Below are positions 44,141-52,039 of a stretch of 64,000 nucleotides of DNA, piece by piece; position 1 is the stretch's first letter, and each line of letters begins with the position of its first letter. The notes beneath the pieces were generated by a model. That model saw only the letters and a program-made list of their open reading frames with translations. It did not search any database and was not told where the DNA came from. The position numbers and the translations under genes were made by a program. Origin of the DNA: Paenibacillus sp. Root444D2 (GTDB lineage Bacteria; Bacillota; Bacilli; Paenibacillales; NBRC-103111); the NCBI RefSeq assembly GCF_001426375.1, contig NZ_LMEO01000009.1, positions 1 through 64,000 on the forward strand, read 5' to 3'.

Positions 44141-44751
44141 TGGCACATGCAGCTGCGCAAGGTGGGCATCACGCCCACGATCATGAACATGATCACGAGT
44201 CGCTCAAAACGTTCGGATTCTGGATATTTCTAATCACGGACTGTATCTTATTTGGATCTTTATTTGCAACGTACATGGTTCTTCATCAAAATACGAACGG
44301 GGGACCTACCCCGGAAGAATTGTTCAAGATGCCAGGTATCATTGCAGAAACCTTTATCTTGCTAACTAGCAGCTTCACAAGCGGTTTAGCTGTGCTTGGT
44401 ATGCATAAAGGGAACATGAAGCAGTTAATCGGTTGGCTCGCCGTAACCGTGCTTCTGGGAGCGTCATTCGTTGGACTCGAGCTTAATGAATTCATTAACA
44501 TGGTTAATCATGAGGGTGCAACCATTAGTACGAGCGCTTTTTTATCAGCCTTCTTTGCATTAGTTGGTACACACGGTTTGCACGTATCGGTTGGCTTGAT
44601 CTGGATGGTCGGGTTGATGCTGCAATTGAAACGCCGCGGCATCACAGCAGTAACCAAACGGAAAGTGGCTGTCATTTCCCTGTACTGGCATTTCCTTGAT
44701 GTTGTTTGGATCTTCGTATTTACAGTCGTCTATTTGATGGGGGTGATGTAA
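44140..44751 (+). CDS. qoxC: Quinol oxidase subunit III (QoxC-like)
   Basis: The 203-aa, five-helix subunit III of the heme-copper oxidase has the usual THGLHVSVGLIWM segment and a His-rich N terminus (GGHHAHDHEHDHE) that is unusual in length. Its ATG overlaps the qoxB TAA by one base (TAATG), indicating coupled translation. Confidence 0.93.
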   Translation: MAHAAAQGGHHAHDHEHDHESLKTFGFWIFLITDCILFGSLFATYMVLHQNTNGGPTPEELFKMPGIIAETFILLTSSFTSGLAVLGMHKGNMKQLIGWLAVTVLLGASFVGLELNEFINMVNHEGATISTSAFLSAFFALVGTHGLHVSVGLIWMVGLMLQLKRRGITAVTKRKVAVISLYWHFLDVVWIFVFTVVYLMGVM

Positions 44752-44752
44752 G

Positions 44753-45082
44753 ATGAGTCAACCGCATACAGGTTCACATGAAAACCATGACGCTCATGGT
44801 TCATTGAAATCTTATATCATTGGCTTTGCTCTCTCGATCATTCTGACCATCATTCCACTCGTTGCCGTCATGAACCATATGTTGAGCAAAACAGGCACAA
44901 TCGTATTGATCCTCATCATGGCCGTACTGCAATTCGGTGTTCAATTGTTCTTCTTCATGCATGTGAAAGAGGGCGAGAACGCTCGCTGGAATATCATGGC
45001 GCTGATCTTTGGTCTTGTAATTTTATTGACGATTGTGGCCGGTTCGATTTGGATTATGACTTATAATCAAGTCGCTCATTAA
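44753..45082 (+). CDS. qoxD: Quinol oxidase subunit IV (QoxD-like)
   Basis: The 109-aa, three-helix subunit IV (KSYIIGFALSIILTIIPL, IVLILIMAVLQFGVQLFFFMH). It starts one base after the qoxC stop and again has a His-rich N terminus. It is last gene of the operon, before a strong terminator. Confidence 0.92.
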   Translation: MSQPHTGSHENHDAHGSLKSYIIGFALSIILTIIPLVAVMNHMLSKTGTIVLILIMAVLQFGVQLFFFMHVKEGENARWNIMALIFGLVILLTIVAGSIWIMTYNQVAH

Positions 45083-45096
45083 GTTTTGATAAAAGG

Positions 45097-45142
45097 AAAG
45101 ACGTTTTCACCACGTTTGGCGTGGTGAGAACGTCTTTTTTTT
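45097..45142 (+). terminator. Strong terminator of the qox operon
   Basis: AAAGACGTT-TCACCACG pairs with CGTGGTGA-AACGTCTTT, followed by eight T. Confidence 0.93.
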
Positions 45143-45191
45143 GTAATGATGATAAACATTGTTATAAACTCCAGATTAACCAAAATTCACC

Positions 45192-45351
45192 GAAGAAGGC
45201 AGCTGAAACGATGAAATTCATCGCTAAAGTACACGGAGTTGCTGAAATTGACTCCATAACGATGTAAAACATCCCTTCAGGAACCGAACCAGCCTAATCC
45301 CCTGAAGATGGCAGCTGAGACGATGAATTTCATCACTAAAGTATTCAGAGT
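45192..45351 (+). repeat. Imperfect 48-nt direct repeat
   Basis: Two 48-nt copies (45192-45239 and 45304-45351) match at 41 of 48 positions, with a 112-bp period; each contains GGCAGCTGARACGATGAA. Each copy opens with an ATG that would give a peptide beginning MKFIAKVHGV or MNFITKVFRV, 18 and 35 codons long. No good ribosome binding site precedes either. The remainder of 45143-45355 shows nothing else. Confidence 0.7.
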
Positions 45352-45355
45352 ATCA

Positions 45356-45487
45356 CTAGCATGTCGGATTGTTACGTTCCTTAGCTTCTCGTTTCTCTTG
45401 TTGTACGGCTTTTTCTCCGAATTGATCTAAGCGAGAAGGGCTGCCTGCAGGTCCAGTGTTCTTGGGCTTACTATTTCTTCCACTCAT
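45356..45487 (-). CDS. Small hydrophilic 43-aa protein (SASP-like)
   Basis: ATG 45487 is preceded by GGAGGTGATAA, an ideal ribosome binding site, 4 nt away after TC. The product begins MSGRNSKPKNTGPAGSPS and ends in KERNNPTC; it is very polar, with a single Phe and no Trp or Tyr. This composition resembles minor small acid-soluble spore proteins, but I cannot assign a named family. It is divergent from the L,D-transpeptidase gene. Confidence 0.7.
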   Translation of the reverse strand: MSGRNSKPKNTGPAGSPSRLDQFGEKAVQQEKREAKERNNPTC

Positions 45488-45562
45488 GATTTATCACCTC
45501 CGTCGATACAGCTTTTGCTAAATGATTATCGTTCATTCAATAAGACAAAAGGTAATAAATAG

Positions 45563-45617
45563 TTGTCTTTCTATCTTACGCGTGATACATTATGTATCAG
45601 AGATACTAATTGTATCA
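45563..45617 (+). promoter_or_regulatory. Promoter with two GATAC-N5-GTATC operators
   Basis: TTGTCT (45563-45568), a 17-bp spacer and TACATT (45586-45591) form a weak promoter. TGATACATTATGTATCA (45583-45599) overlaps its -10, and AGATACTAATTGTATCA (45601-45617) follows with an 18-bp period. The same inverted repeat overlaps the promoter at 36600. Confidence 0.62.
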
Positions 45618-45663
45618 TTCATCTAGAGTGGACAAGCTATTCTATTGAACGGAGAGGAGCCGA

Positions 45664-47142
45664 ATGATTCGCAGAAGCCAACGATTTCGTAACCATCTCG
45701 ACGATAATCTGATTCATCTGCATAAGAACTTGTTCATAAGCCCTTCTGATCCACAATATTACGAAAAAGTGATCCGATATATTGACGCTAATTCTCCGGA
45801 AGCTCATTATAAGATCGGACAAAAATTTCAGTTAAAAGGAAATTTGAAAAGAGCGATTTTCCATTACAAAGAAGTTCTTCGAACGTATCCATCACCATTT
45901 TATTCGGCTGCTAATCGAGCCATTCGTGAATTGGATCAACAACAAGCGGATCATGCAGCTAGTATGCAAAAGGCTTTCCCAGAGGCGGAAAAACGGCTGT
46001 TACCACCATTTATGAAAACAATGCTTATCGTTCTCTTTGTACTTAATTTGATGTTAGTCTTCTTGTTTGTTGGAGATGCCCCGATCTATAAAGCGATTTC
46101 GAAAATGAAAGTCTGGGGTGTTGGAAGCGATGTTACATATGAGACAGTAGATGTCCCATTTATCATGTATCTTGATCCTGACACCCAAAATGAAGATATT
46201 GAAACAGCACTGCATAAGCAGGCTTTGGAATTAGCCAAGGAGATGCCGAATTCCAGTATTCTTATTTATGGCATTGTTTCACAAGATAACGTGAACCAAG
46301 GGAAAACAATGCTTCTCACGAATGATGAGTTGACGAAAAGCGCCATTGTTATCGCTCAATATCATCCCGCGACGGATCGTACAGTGAGAATTCGCTTTCT
46401 GAATTCCGAATTTGAAAAGCACCAACCGCTTAGTGCGATTGGTGCTAATTTAGTTCGTACAGCTTTGGAATCGTACCGCAAAGATTATGGGAAGGCTCCC
46501 GTTCATCTGAATGCTCTCCTGCAAGATTATCCGAATAATTATTTGAGCTTCATTCCGTTAGAAGCGGTCACAAGTTCCAATGACATATCCACGGAGTTTA
46601 ACGGGCGAGGCGGTTGGGTCTACAATTTCGGCGCGGCTGATGTCGAGCAGATGTTTTATGCGAATACTGCAGGCGTTGGCCGAGTACCCTATGAACCTGT
46701 GCATATAGAAATCAACAAGGCAGAACATCAATTGAAACTGGTTAGCGGCAGCTATTTACTGTGGGTTAAAGATATTGGTCTTGGAGCCAACGGGAGCACA
46801 CCCCAAGGAGATTTTCGGGTGATGGATCGTGTACAGAAGCCCAAAGGTAAACATGCACAAGTATATGGGGAGGCCGGCTTGGGACTTGGAGCGATTGCAC
46901 TTCATGGAACATTCGATGAAAGCTCAATCGGCACGGATCAATCATTGGGCTGTATTCGACTGACGAATCCGGATGTGCAGCAATTATTCCAGTTTGTTCC
47001 TAAGGGCACAGAGGTTCAAATAAATTCTGCCAAATGGGCTGCGATCCATAATGAGCAAGTGAAGGACACGTTATTGCTTATTCCCAATAAGCTGCCATCC
47101 CTTGATCAATCGCCGAAACAGGTATTTCATTGGCTTGGTTAA
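45664..47142 (+). CDS. TPR-containing membrane L,D-transpeptidase (YkuD domain)
   Basis: The 492-aa protein has a cytoplasmic N-terminal TPR-like segment (about 40-100, NSPEAHYKIGQKFQLKGN), one membrane helix (about 117-138), an extracytoplasmic middle, and a C-terminal YkuD domain (about 345-460). The catalytic region has LHGTFDESSIG and SLGCIRL with the active Cys; the residue before GC, commonly His or Lys, is Leu. It probably cross-links or modifies peptidoglycan. GAGAGGAG precedes the ATG, and tandem operators lie in the promoter. Confidence 0.85.
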   Translation: MIRRSQRFRNHLDDNLIHLHKNLFISPSDPQYYEKVIRYIDANSPEAHYKIGQKFQLKGNLKRAIFHYKEVLRTYPSPFYSAANRAIRELDQQQADHAASMQKAFPEAEKRLLPPFMKTMLIVLFVLNLMLVFLFVGDAPIYKAISKMKVWGVGSDVTYETVDVPFIMYLDPDTQNEDIETALHKQALELAKEMPNSSILIYGIVSQDNVNQGKTMLLTNDELTKSAIVIAQYHPATDRTVRIRFLNSEFEKHQPLSAIGANLVRTALESYRKDYGKAPVHLNALLQDYPNNYLSFIPLEAVTSSNDISTEFNGRGGWVYNFGAADVEQMFYANTAGVGRVPYEPVHIEINKAEHQLKLVSGSYLLWVKDIGLGANGSTPQGDFRVMDRVQKPKGKHAQVYGEAGLGLGAIALHGTFDESSIGTDQSLGCIRLTNPDVQQLFQFVPKGTEVQINSAKWAAIHNEQVKDTLLLIPNKLPSLDQSPKQVFHWLG

Positions 47143-47189
47143 TCACGTTTTGTTAATGGCATTACTTATTATTTCCTGCGATCTTATGA

Positions 47190-47241
47190 AAAAAGCAGCC
47201 TAGGCCTACCGAGGATTAGTCGGAAGCAGCGGCTGCTTTTT
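47190..47241. terminator. Bidirectional terminator
   Basis: AAAAAGCAGCC (47190-47200) pairs with GGCTGCTTTTT (47231-47241). It lies between convergent genes. Confidence 0.85.
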
Positions 47242-47248
47242 AAATTAA

Positions 47249-48364
47249 CTACATTAAGTTCTCAGGGTTCAGTTTTTCCAATTCAGGGATGACGAAGCGT
47301 CCGTCTTTGCGAATGAGAACATCATCAAAGTAGATTTCGCCGCCGCCATATTCGGGACGCTGGATCAGCACCATATCCCAGTGAACGGAGGAGCGGTTCG
47401 TATTATCCGCTGTTTCATATGCTTGTCCTGGAGTAAAGTGAATGCTGCCATCAATCTTCTCATCGAATAAAATATCTTTCATTGGATGTTGGATGTAAGG
47501 GTTTACCCCAATTGCGAATTCGCCGATATATCGAGCACCATCATCGGTATCCAGGATATCATTCAATTTCTTGCTGTCATTGCTTGTAGCTTCAACAATA
47601 CGGCCATTTTCGAACCGTAATACAATATTTTCAAAAGAAGTGCCGGAATATATCGTAGGTGTGTTATAGCTGATTACTCCATTGACGGAGCCTTTCACAG
47701 GCGCCGTGTATACTTCACCATCAGGTATGTTTCTCAAACCAGAGCAAGGAACGGCGCCAATATTTTTGATCGAGAAGCTAATATCAGTCCCTTTGGCAAC
47801 AAGGCGAACGCGGTCTGTACGGTTCATCAGGTCGACAAGTGATTCCATAGCGACAGCCATTTTGCTGTAATCGAGATTACAAACATTGAAATAGAAATCT
47901 TCGAAAGCCTCGGTGCTTTTGCCGGCAAGCTGAGCCATCGAAGGATTCGGATAACGCATTACACACCATTTGGTATTGTTAATGCGTTCGTCGAAGAGAG
48001 GACGTTGGAAGTATTTTAGGTAGAGCCTCATTTGGTCATCGGGTACATCGGACGATTCGGTAATATTATCACCGCTACGGACGGCTACGTAAGCATCCAT
48101 CTGCTTCATCCGCGCAAGTTCAAATTCGGACCATTGGGTAAATAGCTCTTGTGTACCTGTCATCTGTAAGCTTCTCATGATGGCTGGATCGCGCAGCTCG
48201 ATGAATGGTTTACCGCCTACGGCATACACTTCTTCAATGAAGCATTTGGCGAGTTCGGGGTCTTTGACTCCAATCATTTCAATCAATATGTTCTCACCAG
48301 GCTGAAGGCTAACTGAATAACGGATTATATTTCGGGCAAAAGTTTGAAGTCTTGGATCTCTCAT
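47249..48364 (-). CDS. M29 family aminopeptidase (AmpS/PepS-like)
   Basis: Cytoplasmic dinuclear metallo-aminopeptidase, 371 aa. Metal/catalytic segments are GEFAIGVNP, GSIHFTPGQAYE and SSVHWDMVL in the C-terminal half, with the first Glu in the domain around NTPTIYSGTSFENIV. The length is slightly shorter than the usual 400-410. AAGGGAGACC precedes the ATG. It is monocistronic. Confidence 0.9.
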   Translation of the reverse strand: MRDPRLQTFARNIIRYSVSLQPGENILIEMIGVKDPELAKCFIEEVYAVGGKPFIELRDPAIMRSLQMTGTQELFTQWSEFELARMKQMDAYVAVRSGDNITESSDVPDDQMRLYLKYFQRPLFDERINNTKWCVMRYPNPSMAQLAGKSTEAFEDFYFNVCNLDYSKMAVAMESLVDLMNRTDRVRLVAKGTDISFSIKNIGAVPCSGLRNIPDGEVYTAPVKGSVNGVISYNTPTIYSGTSFENIVLRFENGRIVEATSNDSKKLNDILDTDDGARYIGEFAIGVNPYIQHPMKDILFDEKIDGSIHFTPGQAYETADNTNRSSVHWDMVLIQRPEYGGGEIYFDDVLIRKDGRFVIPELEKLNPENLM

Positions 48365-48525
48365 TCTATAGGTCTCCCTTGATTGAATATATGTACTAAC
48401 AAATTATATCGCAACAAGCGTTCTTAAGCCAATAATGACTAATGATTTCGTGGAACTTAATGGGGTATGCTACAATATATCAAGGAATGACAGACAAAAG
48501 AAAATTACAACTAGAGGAGGACGCA

Positions 48526-49068
48526 ATGGCAAGAGATCAGATTAAAGTACCATTCGGGTACGAACCTCCAGCGGAGACTCATAAAGGAACCGTTTTATTA
48601 TTTGAAACATTTGAGGACTGGACGGAGACAGAGCTGCAAGCTTTTACCAAATGGGCGGAGGAAAGAAAGTTCGTTCGGGCTATCTTTTATCCCCAGCATG
48701 AGGAAACGCTACGGAGAATGGACATACCTAGTCAGCAGCCCTATTATGCCCGTGTGAAGCATTTGGAAAGCCTACTGGAACATGTGGATACCACCCTTCA
48801 ATTGGACGTGGATAAGTGGGAAGGGAAGCGTAAGAAGTACACACCGATAGATACATCTTTGAAATTTTTGACGGATAAAACGCCCGGACCCCATTTCGTA
48901 TGCATGAGTGATCGCTATGCGAATCTATTCGTGACATATCCTTCCTTCAAGGAATGGATCAAAAAAGTAAGACTCGTCATCATCAACCAATTCCATGTCC
49001 CTCTCCATGGTAAGCTGAATGAATACGCGGAGAGATGGGAAGCTGTGGATTTTGGAAATGGCTCTTAA
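48526..49068 (+). CDS. Hypothetical 180-aa protein
   Basis: A soluble protein I do not recognise, with no signal peptide, a segment GTVLLFETFEDWTETELQAF and a basic middle (KWEGKRKKY). ATG 48526 follows GAGGAGG by 5-6 nt; the frame opens 28 codons earlier without a ribosome binding site. Its end overlaps the start of the MFS transporter gene by 11 bp, suggesting coupled translation and possibly a related function. Confidence 0.72.
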   Translation: MARDQIKVPFGYEPPAETHKGTVLLFETFEDWTETELQAFTKWAEERKFVRAIFYPQHEETLRRMDIPSQQPYYARVKHLESLLEHVDTTLQLDVDKWEGKRKKYTPIDTSLKFLTDKTPGPHFVCMSDRYANLFVTYPSFKEWIKKVRLVIINQFHVPLHGKLNEYAERWEAVDFGNGS

Positions 49069-50215
49069 ACAACGGATCTCAACTAACAAATTAATCATAT
49101 TAATTATGGTCGTTATCGTGGCAGGGATGAGTCAAGGCATGCTCCTGCCGCTGCTAACGATCCTTTTGGATCGTTCGGGTGTCTCAACGGAAGCCAATGG
49201 CCTGAACGCTGCTGCGCTTTATATTGGTATTTTCTCCACGATGTTCTTCATAGAAAGACCTGTGCGAAGATACGGATATAAGCCAGTCATCATGGTTGGG
49301 ATGGGACTTGTCATCTTGGCAACTTGTTTGTTTCCGTTATGGCAGCAGATTGGTTTCTGGTTTGTACTTCGTTTGCTTGTAGGGATCGGGGATAGCGCCC
49401 TGCATTATGCAACCCAGTTATGGATCGTTACATCAAGCCCTAAAGAGCGTAGAGGACGTAATATCTCTTTATACGGCATGGCTTATGGCGTTGGTTTTAG
49501 CTTAGGACCTATAGGAATTACCTTGCTCAAAGCAGGTAGTTGGGTTCCCTTTTTGACGACCAGCTGCTTTTTCTTAATCGTTCTAACGCTTGTGCTGCAG
49601 TTGTCCAATGAGAAGCCAGAGCAACTAGACAAAGTGGAAGCGGTGCATAAGCGTGCTTCAAAGGTATTAGCAATCGCTTGGTTCCCGCTTATTACCTCCT
49701 TACTCTATGGCTATATGGAAGCCTCGATGAACAGCAACTTTCCGATTTATGGACTGCGTGCAGGTCTCACGGAATCTAATATTGGTGTTCTGCTGCCCAT
49801 CATGGGGGTAGGGGGTCTCATCATGCAGCTGCCGCTAGGGATTTGGAGTGATCGTGTGGGGCGGAGAAGTATCCTTATTGTGAGTGGTCTCATTGGCTCC
49901 ATCGCATTTCTATGTATTCCGTTTGCAGGCTCGAATCTTTGGTTGATTGGACTCTGTTTCGGCGTTGCTGGGGGCATGGTGGGCTCGTTTTTCTCACTAG
50001 GTTTGGCCTACGCGGCAGATATATTGCCCAGACATTTAGTACCTACTGCGAATGTACTTGCTTCTATCCAGTACAGCATAGGAAGTATAGCCGGCCCTTT
50101 AATGGGAGGACTAGCTATACGGTATATTAGCACGGCCAGTATTTTTTACTTAATAGGCCTTATCTATATCTTATTTGCCCTATCTGGGTTTACTTTTCGA
50201 CGTCAATCTGTATGA
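49058..50215 (+). CDS. MFS transporter
   Basis: Major facilitator superfamily protein, 385 aa, with 12 predicted helices. The cytoplasmic loop between TM2 and TM3 has RPVRRYGYKPV in the place of the motif A region, and the second half has a clear GIWSDRVGRRSILI motif. The family (YfkF-like) includes drug and sugar efflux proteins; the substrate is unknown. ATG 49058 lies inside the end of the upstream gene and has only a weak TTGGAA ribosome binding site, so it depends on coupling. Confidence 0.87.
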   Translation: MALKQRISTNKLIILIMVVIVAGMSQGMLLPLLTILLDRSGVSTEANGLNAAALYIGIFSTMFFIERPVRRYGYKPVIMVGMGLVILATCLFPLWQQIGFWFVLRLLVGIGDSALHYATQLWIVTSSPKERRGRNISLYGMAYGVGFSLGPIGITLLKAGSWVPFLTTSCFFLIVLTLVLQLSNEKPEQLDKVEAVHKRASKVLAIAWFPLITSLLYGYMEASMNSNFPIYGLRAGLTESNIGVLLPIMGVGGLIMQLPLGIWSDRVGRRSILIVSGLIGSIAFLCIPFAGSNLWLIGLCFGVAGGMVGSFFSLGLAYAADILPRHLVPTANVLASIQYSIGSIAGPLMGGLAIRYISTASIFYLIGLIYILFALSGFTFRRQSV

Positions 50216-50256
50216 AAAAAAGACACTAAACCTAACGAAGGTTTGGTGTCCTTTTT
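50214..50256. terminator. Bidirectional terminator
   Basis: AAAAGACAC-AAACCT pairs with AGGTTT-GTGTC-TTTTT around a short loop, between the convergent MFS and uridine kinase genes. Confidence 0.85.
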
Positions 50257-50270
50257 CATTTAGTCAACAT

Positions 50271-50906
50271 TTAGCCTATTTCATAGCTTGCTGCTTGATC
50301 CGTCATATACCGCTCTGTCAAAATAGTGAGCATAGAAATTCCGATTTGATTCTCTCCGCCCTCAGGAATAATAATGTCAGCATATTTCTTGGACGGCTCA
50401 ATAAATGCGTCATGCATTGGCTTAACGGTTGTCAAATATTGATCAAAGACAGATTGGAGCGTACGTCCACGTTCATTAATATCTCGGGATAGTCGGCGCA
50501 GAATACGGACGTCTGGATCGGTATCAACGAACACCTTAATGTTCAAAGCACCGCGCAGCTCTTCATCGGTTAAGACATGAATGCCTTCAAGAAGCACAAT
50601 CGGTTTTACTTCGATACGAATCGTCTCTTGTGAGCGAGCATGCTGCGAGAAATCGTACACAGGAATGTCAACGGCATTGCCGTTTTTCAATTCATTTAAA
50701 TGCTTGAGCAGCAAGGTGTTTTCGAAGGCACGGGGATGATCATAATTAATACGTTCCCGTTCTTCAAAAGTAAGACCACTATGATGAAGATAATAATTAT
50801 CTTGTGAAATTAATGTCACGTTCGTGGATCCTAGCTTGGTAATGATAGATCGAGCTACTGTAGTTTTTCCTGAACCGGTACCACCGGCAATTCCGATAAC
50901 GAGCAT
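50271..50906 (-). CDS. udk: Uridine kinase
   Basis: Pyrimidine salvage kinase phosphorylating uridine and cytidine, 211 aa. The P-loop GGTGSGKT is at residues 8-15; the nucleoside-binding HPRAFEN and VLLEGIHVL segments and the RRLSRDINERGR lid are conserved. GGGGAGG lies 11 nt before the ATG, slightly far. It is monocistronic. Confidence 0.95.
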   Translation of the reverse strand: MLVIGIAGGTGSGKTTVARSIITKLGSTNVTLISQDNYYLHHSGLTFEERERINYDHPRAFENTLLLKHLNELKNGNAVDIPVYDFSQHARSQETIRIEVKPIVLLEGIHVLTDEELRGALNIKVFVDTDPDVRILRRLSRDINERGRTLQSVFDQYLTTVKPMHDAFIEPSKKYADIIIPEGGENQIGISMLTILTERYMTDQAASYEIG

Positions 50907-50970
50907 GAAATGTAGTGCCTCCCCAAATAACTTGAAAACCTTCCTCCGTAGTTTAACATAATGTTCGTAT

Positions 50971-50999
50971 AAAAAGAAAAAGCGATCGAATTTCGATCA
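50971..50999 (-). terminator. Terminator of the 105-aa coiled-coil gene
   Basis: On the minus strand GATCGAAATTCGATC forms a hairpin followed by GCTTTTTCTTTTT. Confidence 0.75.
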
Positions 51000-51021
51000 C
51001 CTTTTGCAGAGAATAATAGCC

Positions 51022-51339
51022 TTATCGAATTTGCTTCGGGGTATGGAACTTCTCTTGATTGGCCTCGATATCTTGTGAAGCTTGCGTCAATTGTTCCATG
51101 ATTTGCTGTATCTGCTGCCCATACTCATCGTTATTAAAAGCTTGTAGCTGCTCGTGTGCTTCATGAACTTGCTGCTTAGCCTCTGTAAGCGCTGCTTGTG
51201 CAGATTGAATAGACCGAGGGTTGGCCTGTGTAATGGCAACTTGCAGTTGATGCTCAGCGTCTTGAGCTTGGAGTATAGCATGATCTGCTGCGTCAATGGC
51301 GTGCTGAAGCGGCTGCTGATGCTGACGGGTTTCTGTCAT
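51022..51339 (-). CDS. Hypothetical Gln/Ala-rich coiled-coil protein
   Basis: The 105-aa protein is almost wholly helical with heptad-like Ala/Leu/Gln spacing (about 10-95) and no membrane segment, Cys or Trp. GGAGG lies 8 nt before the ATG, and a terminator follows. No family recognised; small helical proteins of this sort are frequent in the spore, but that is only suggestive. Confidence 0.7.
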   Translation of the reverse strand: MTETRQHQQPLQHAIDAADHAILQAQDAEHQLQVAITQANPRSIQSAQAALTEAKQQVHEAHEQLQAFNNDEYGQQIQQIMEQLTQASQDIEANQEKFHTPKQIR

Positions 51340-51367
51340 AGGGGAATGCCTCCTAAGGATAATTGTT

Positions 51368-51556
51368 ATGGGTAAAAAAGAACAGCGACTTTACTACATT
51401 GCTCCAAAGTTGGGGAAATCATTCTTCGATTGGGAAATGAAATTATTTCCTGGGGAAGCGCAAAATGTGAGCGTTCTTATGATAATTCGACATGAAAAGT
51501 CAGAAAATTTCGAATACAAAATCAATTACATGAAAAGGCTATTGTTTCCAAAATAA
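51368..51556 (+). CDS. Doubtful 62-aa ORF
   Basis: A short open frame starting 28 bp from the divergent coiled-coil gene, with AAGGA 8 nt upstream and a weak hairpin plus T run after it. The composition (many Lys, Phe, Glu; single Trp) is plausible for protein. I know no homologue, and it may be chance. Confidence 0.35.
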   Translation: MGKKEQRLYYIAPKLGKSFFDWEMKLFPGEAQNVSVLMIIRHEKSENFEYKINYMKRLLFPK

Positions 51557-51583
51557 AAGTGGACAAACCGCTTGAATATTCAT

Positions 51584-51607
51584 AAGCTAAAGAAGATAGC
51601 TTTTTTT
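51584..51607 (+). terminator. Short hairpin with T run
   Basis: AAGCTA (51584-51589) pairs with TAGCTT (51597-51602), followed by T residues. The stem is short. Confidence 0.5.
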
Positions 51608-51649
51608 TGACATGATTAGACAATTTGGGTCTAAATAGGGGATGAAACG

Positions 51650-52030
51650 ATGAGAACATGGAAAGGTTTTTGTATAATTGCAGCTGTTACACTAAGTATT
51701 TCCGGATGTGGATCATCCAAAACAAATACTTCACCGGCAAATTCATTCACGCCTACCTTAGAGGCAAGTATTATTGTTAATGGAGATGCTGCAACCCTTC
51801 GAATTACAACGGACCTTAAGCTTTCCAAAGAGCATTATGATCAACAGCGCAAGCAAGGGGAGGGGCACGTTCATGTTTCCTTGGACAAAGCAGAAAAAGA
51901 AATCATGACGACCACTGAAAAAAATTATGAACATTTAAGCAAAGGTCCTCACGAATTAAAGGTTTCCTTACATAATAACGATCACACACCTTACGATGTA
52001 AGCAAGACGCTCACGTTTGAAGTGAAGTAG
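51650..52030 (+). CDS. YtkA-like lipoprotein
   Basis: The 126-aa lipoprotein has signal peptide lipobox SISGC (Cys20), then a single beta-sandwich-like domain with His-rich pairs (GHVHVSLD, GPHELKVSLHNNDH) as in YtkA/FixH-type domains, possibly metal binding. GGGGATGAAACG precedes the ATG. It lies 9 bp before a histidine kinase gene and is probably co-transcribed, so it may be a sensory accessory protein; that is inference. Confidence 0.75.
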   Translation: MRTWKGFCIIAAVTLSISGCGSSKTNTSPANSFTPTLEASIIVNGDAATLRITTDLKLSKEHYDQQRKQGEGHVHVSLDKAEKEIMTTTEKNYEHLSKGPHELKVSLHNNDHTPYDVSKTLTFEVK

Positions 52031-52039
52031 GAGCATCCC

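Noticed and set aside
45664..47142. Inactive L,D-transpeptidase because Leu precedes the catalytic Gly-Cys
   Set aside because: That position varies in the family and the Cys, the upstream His and the Arg are kept, so loss of activity cannot be claimed.
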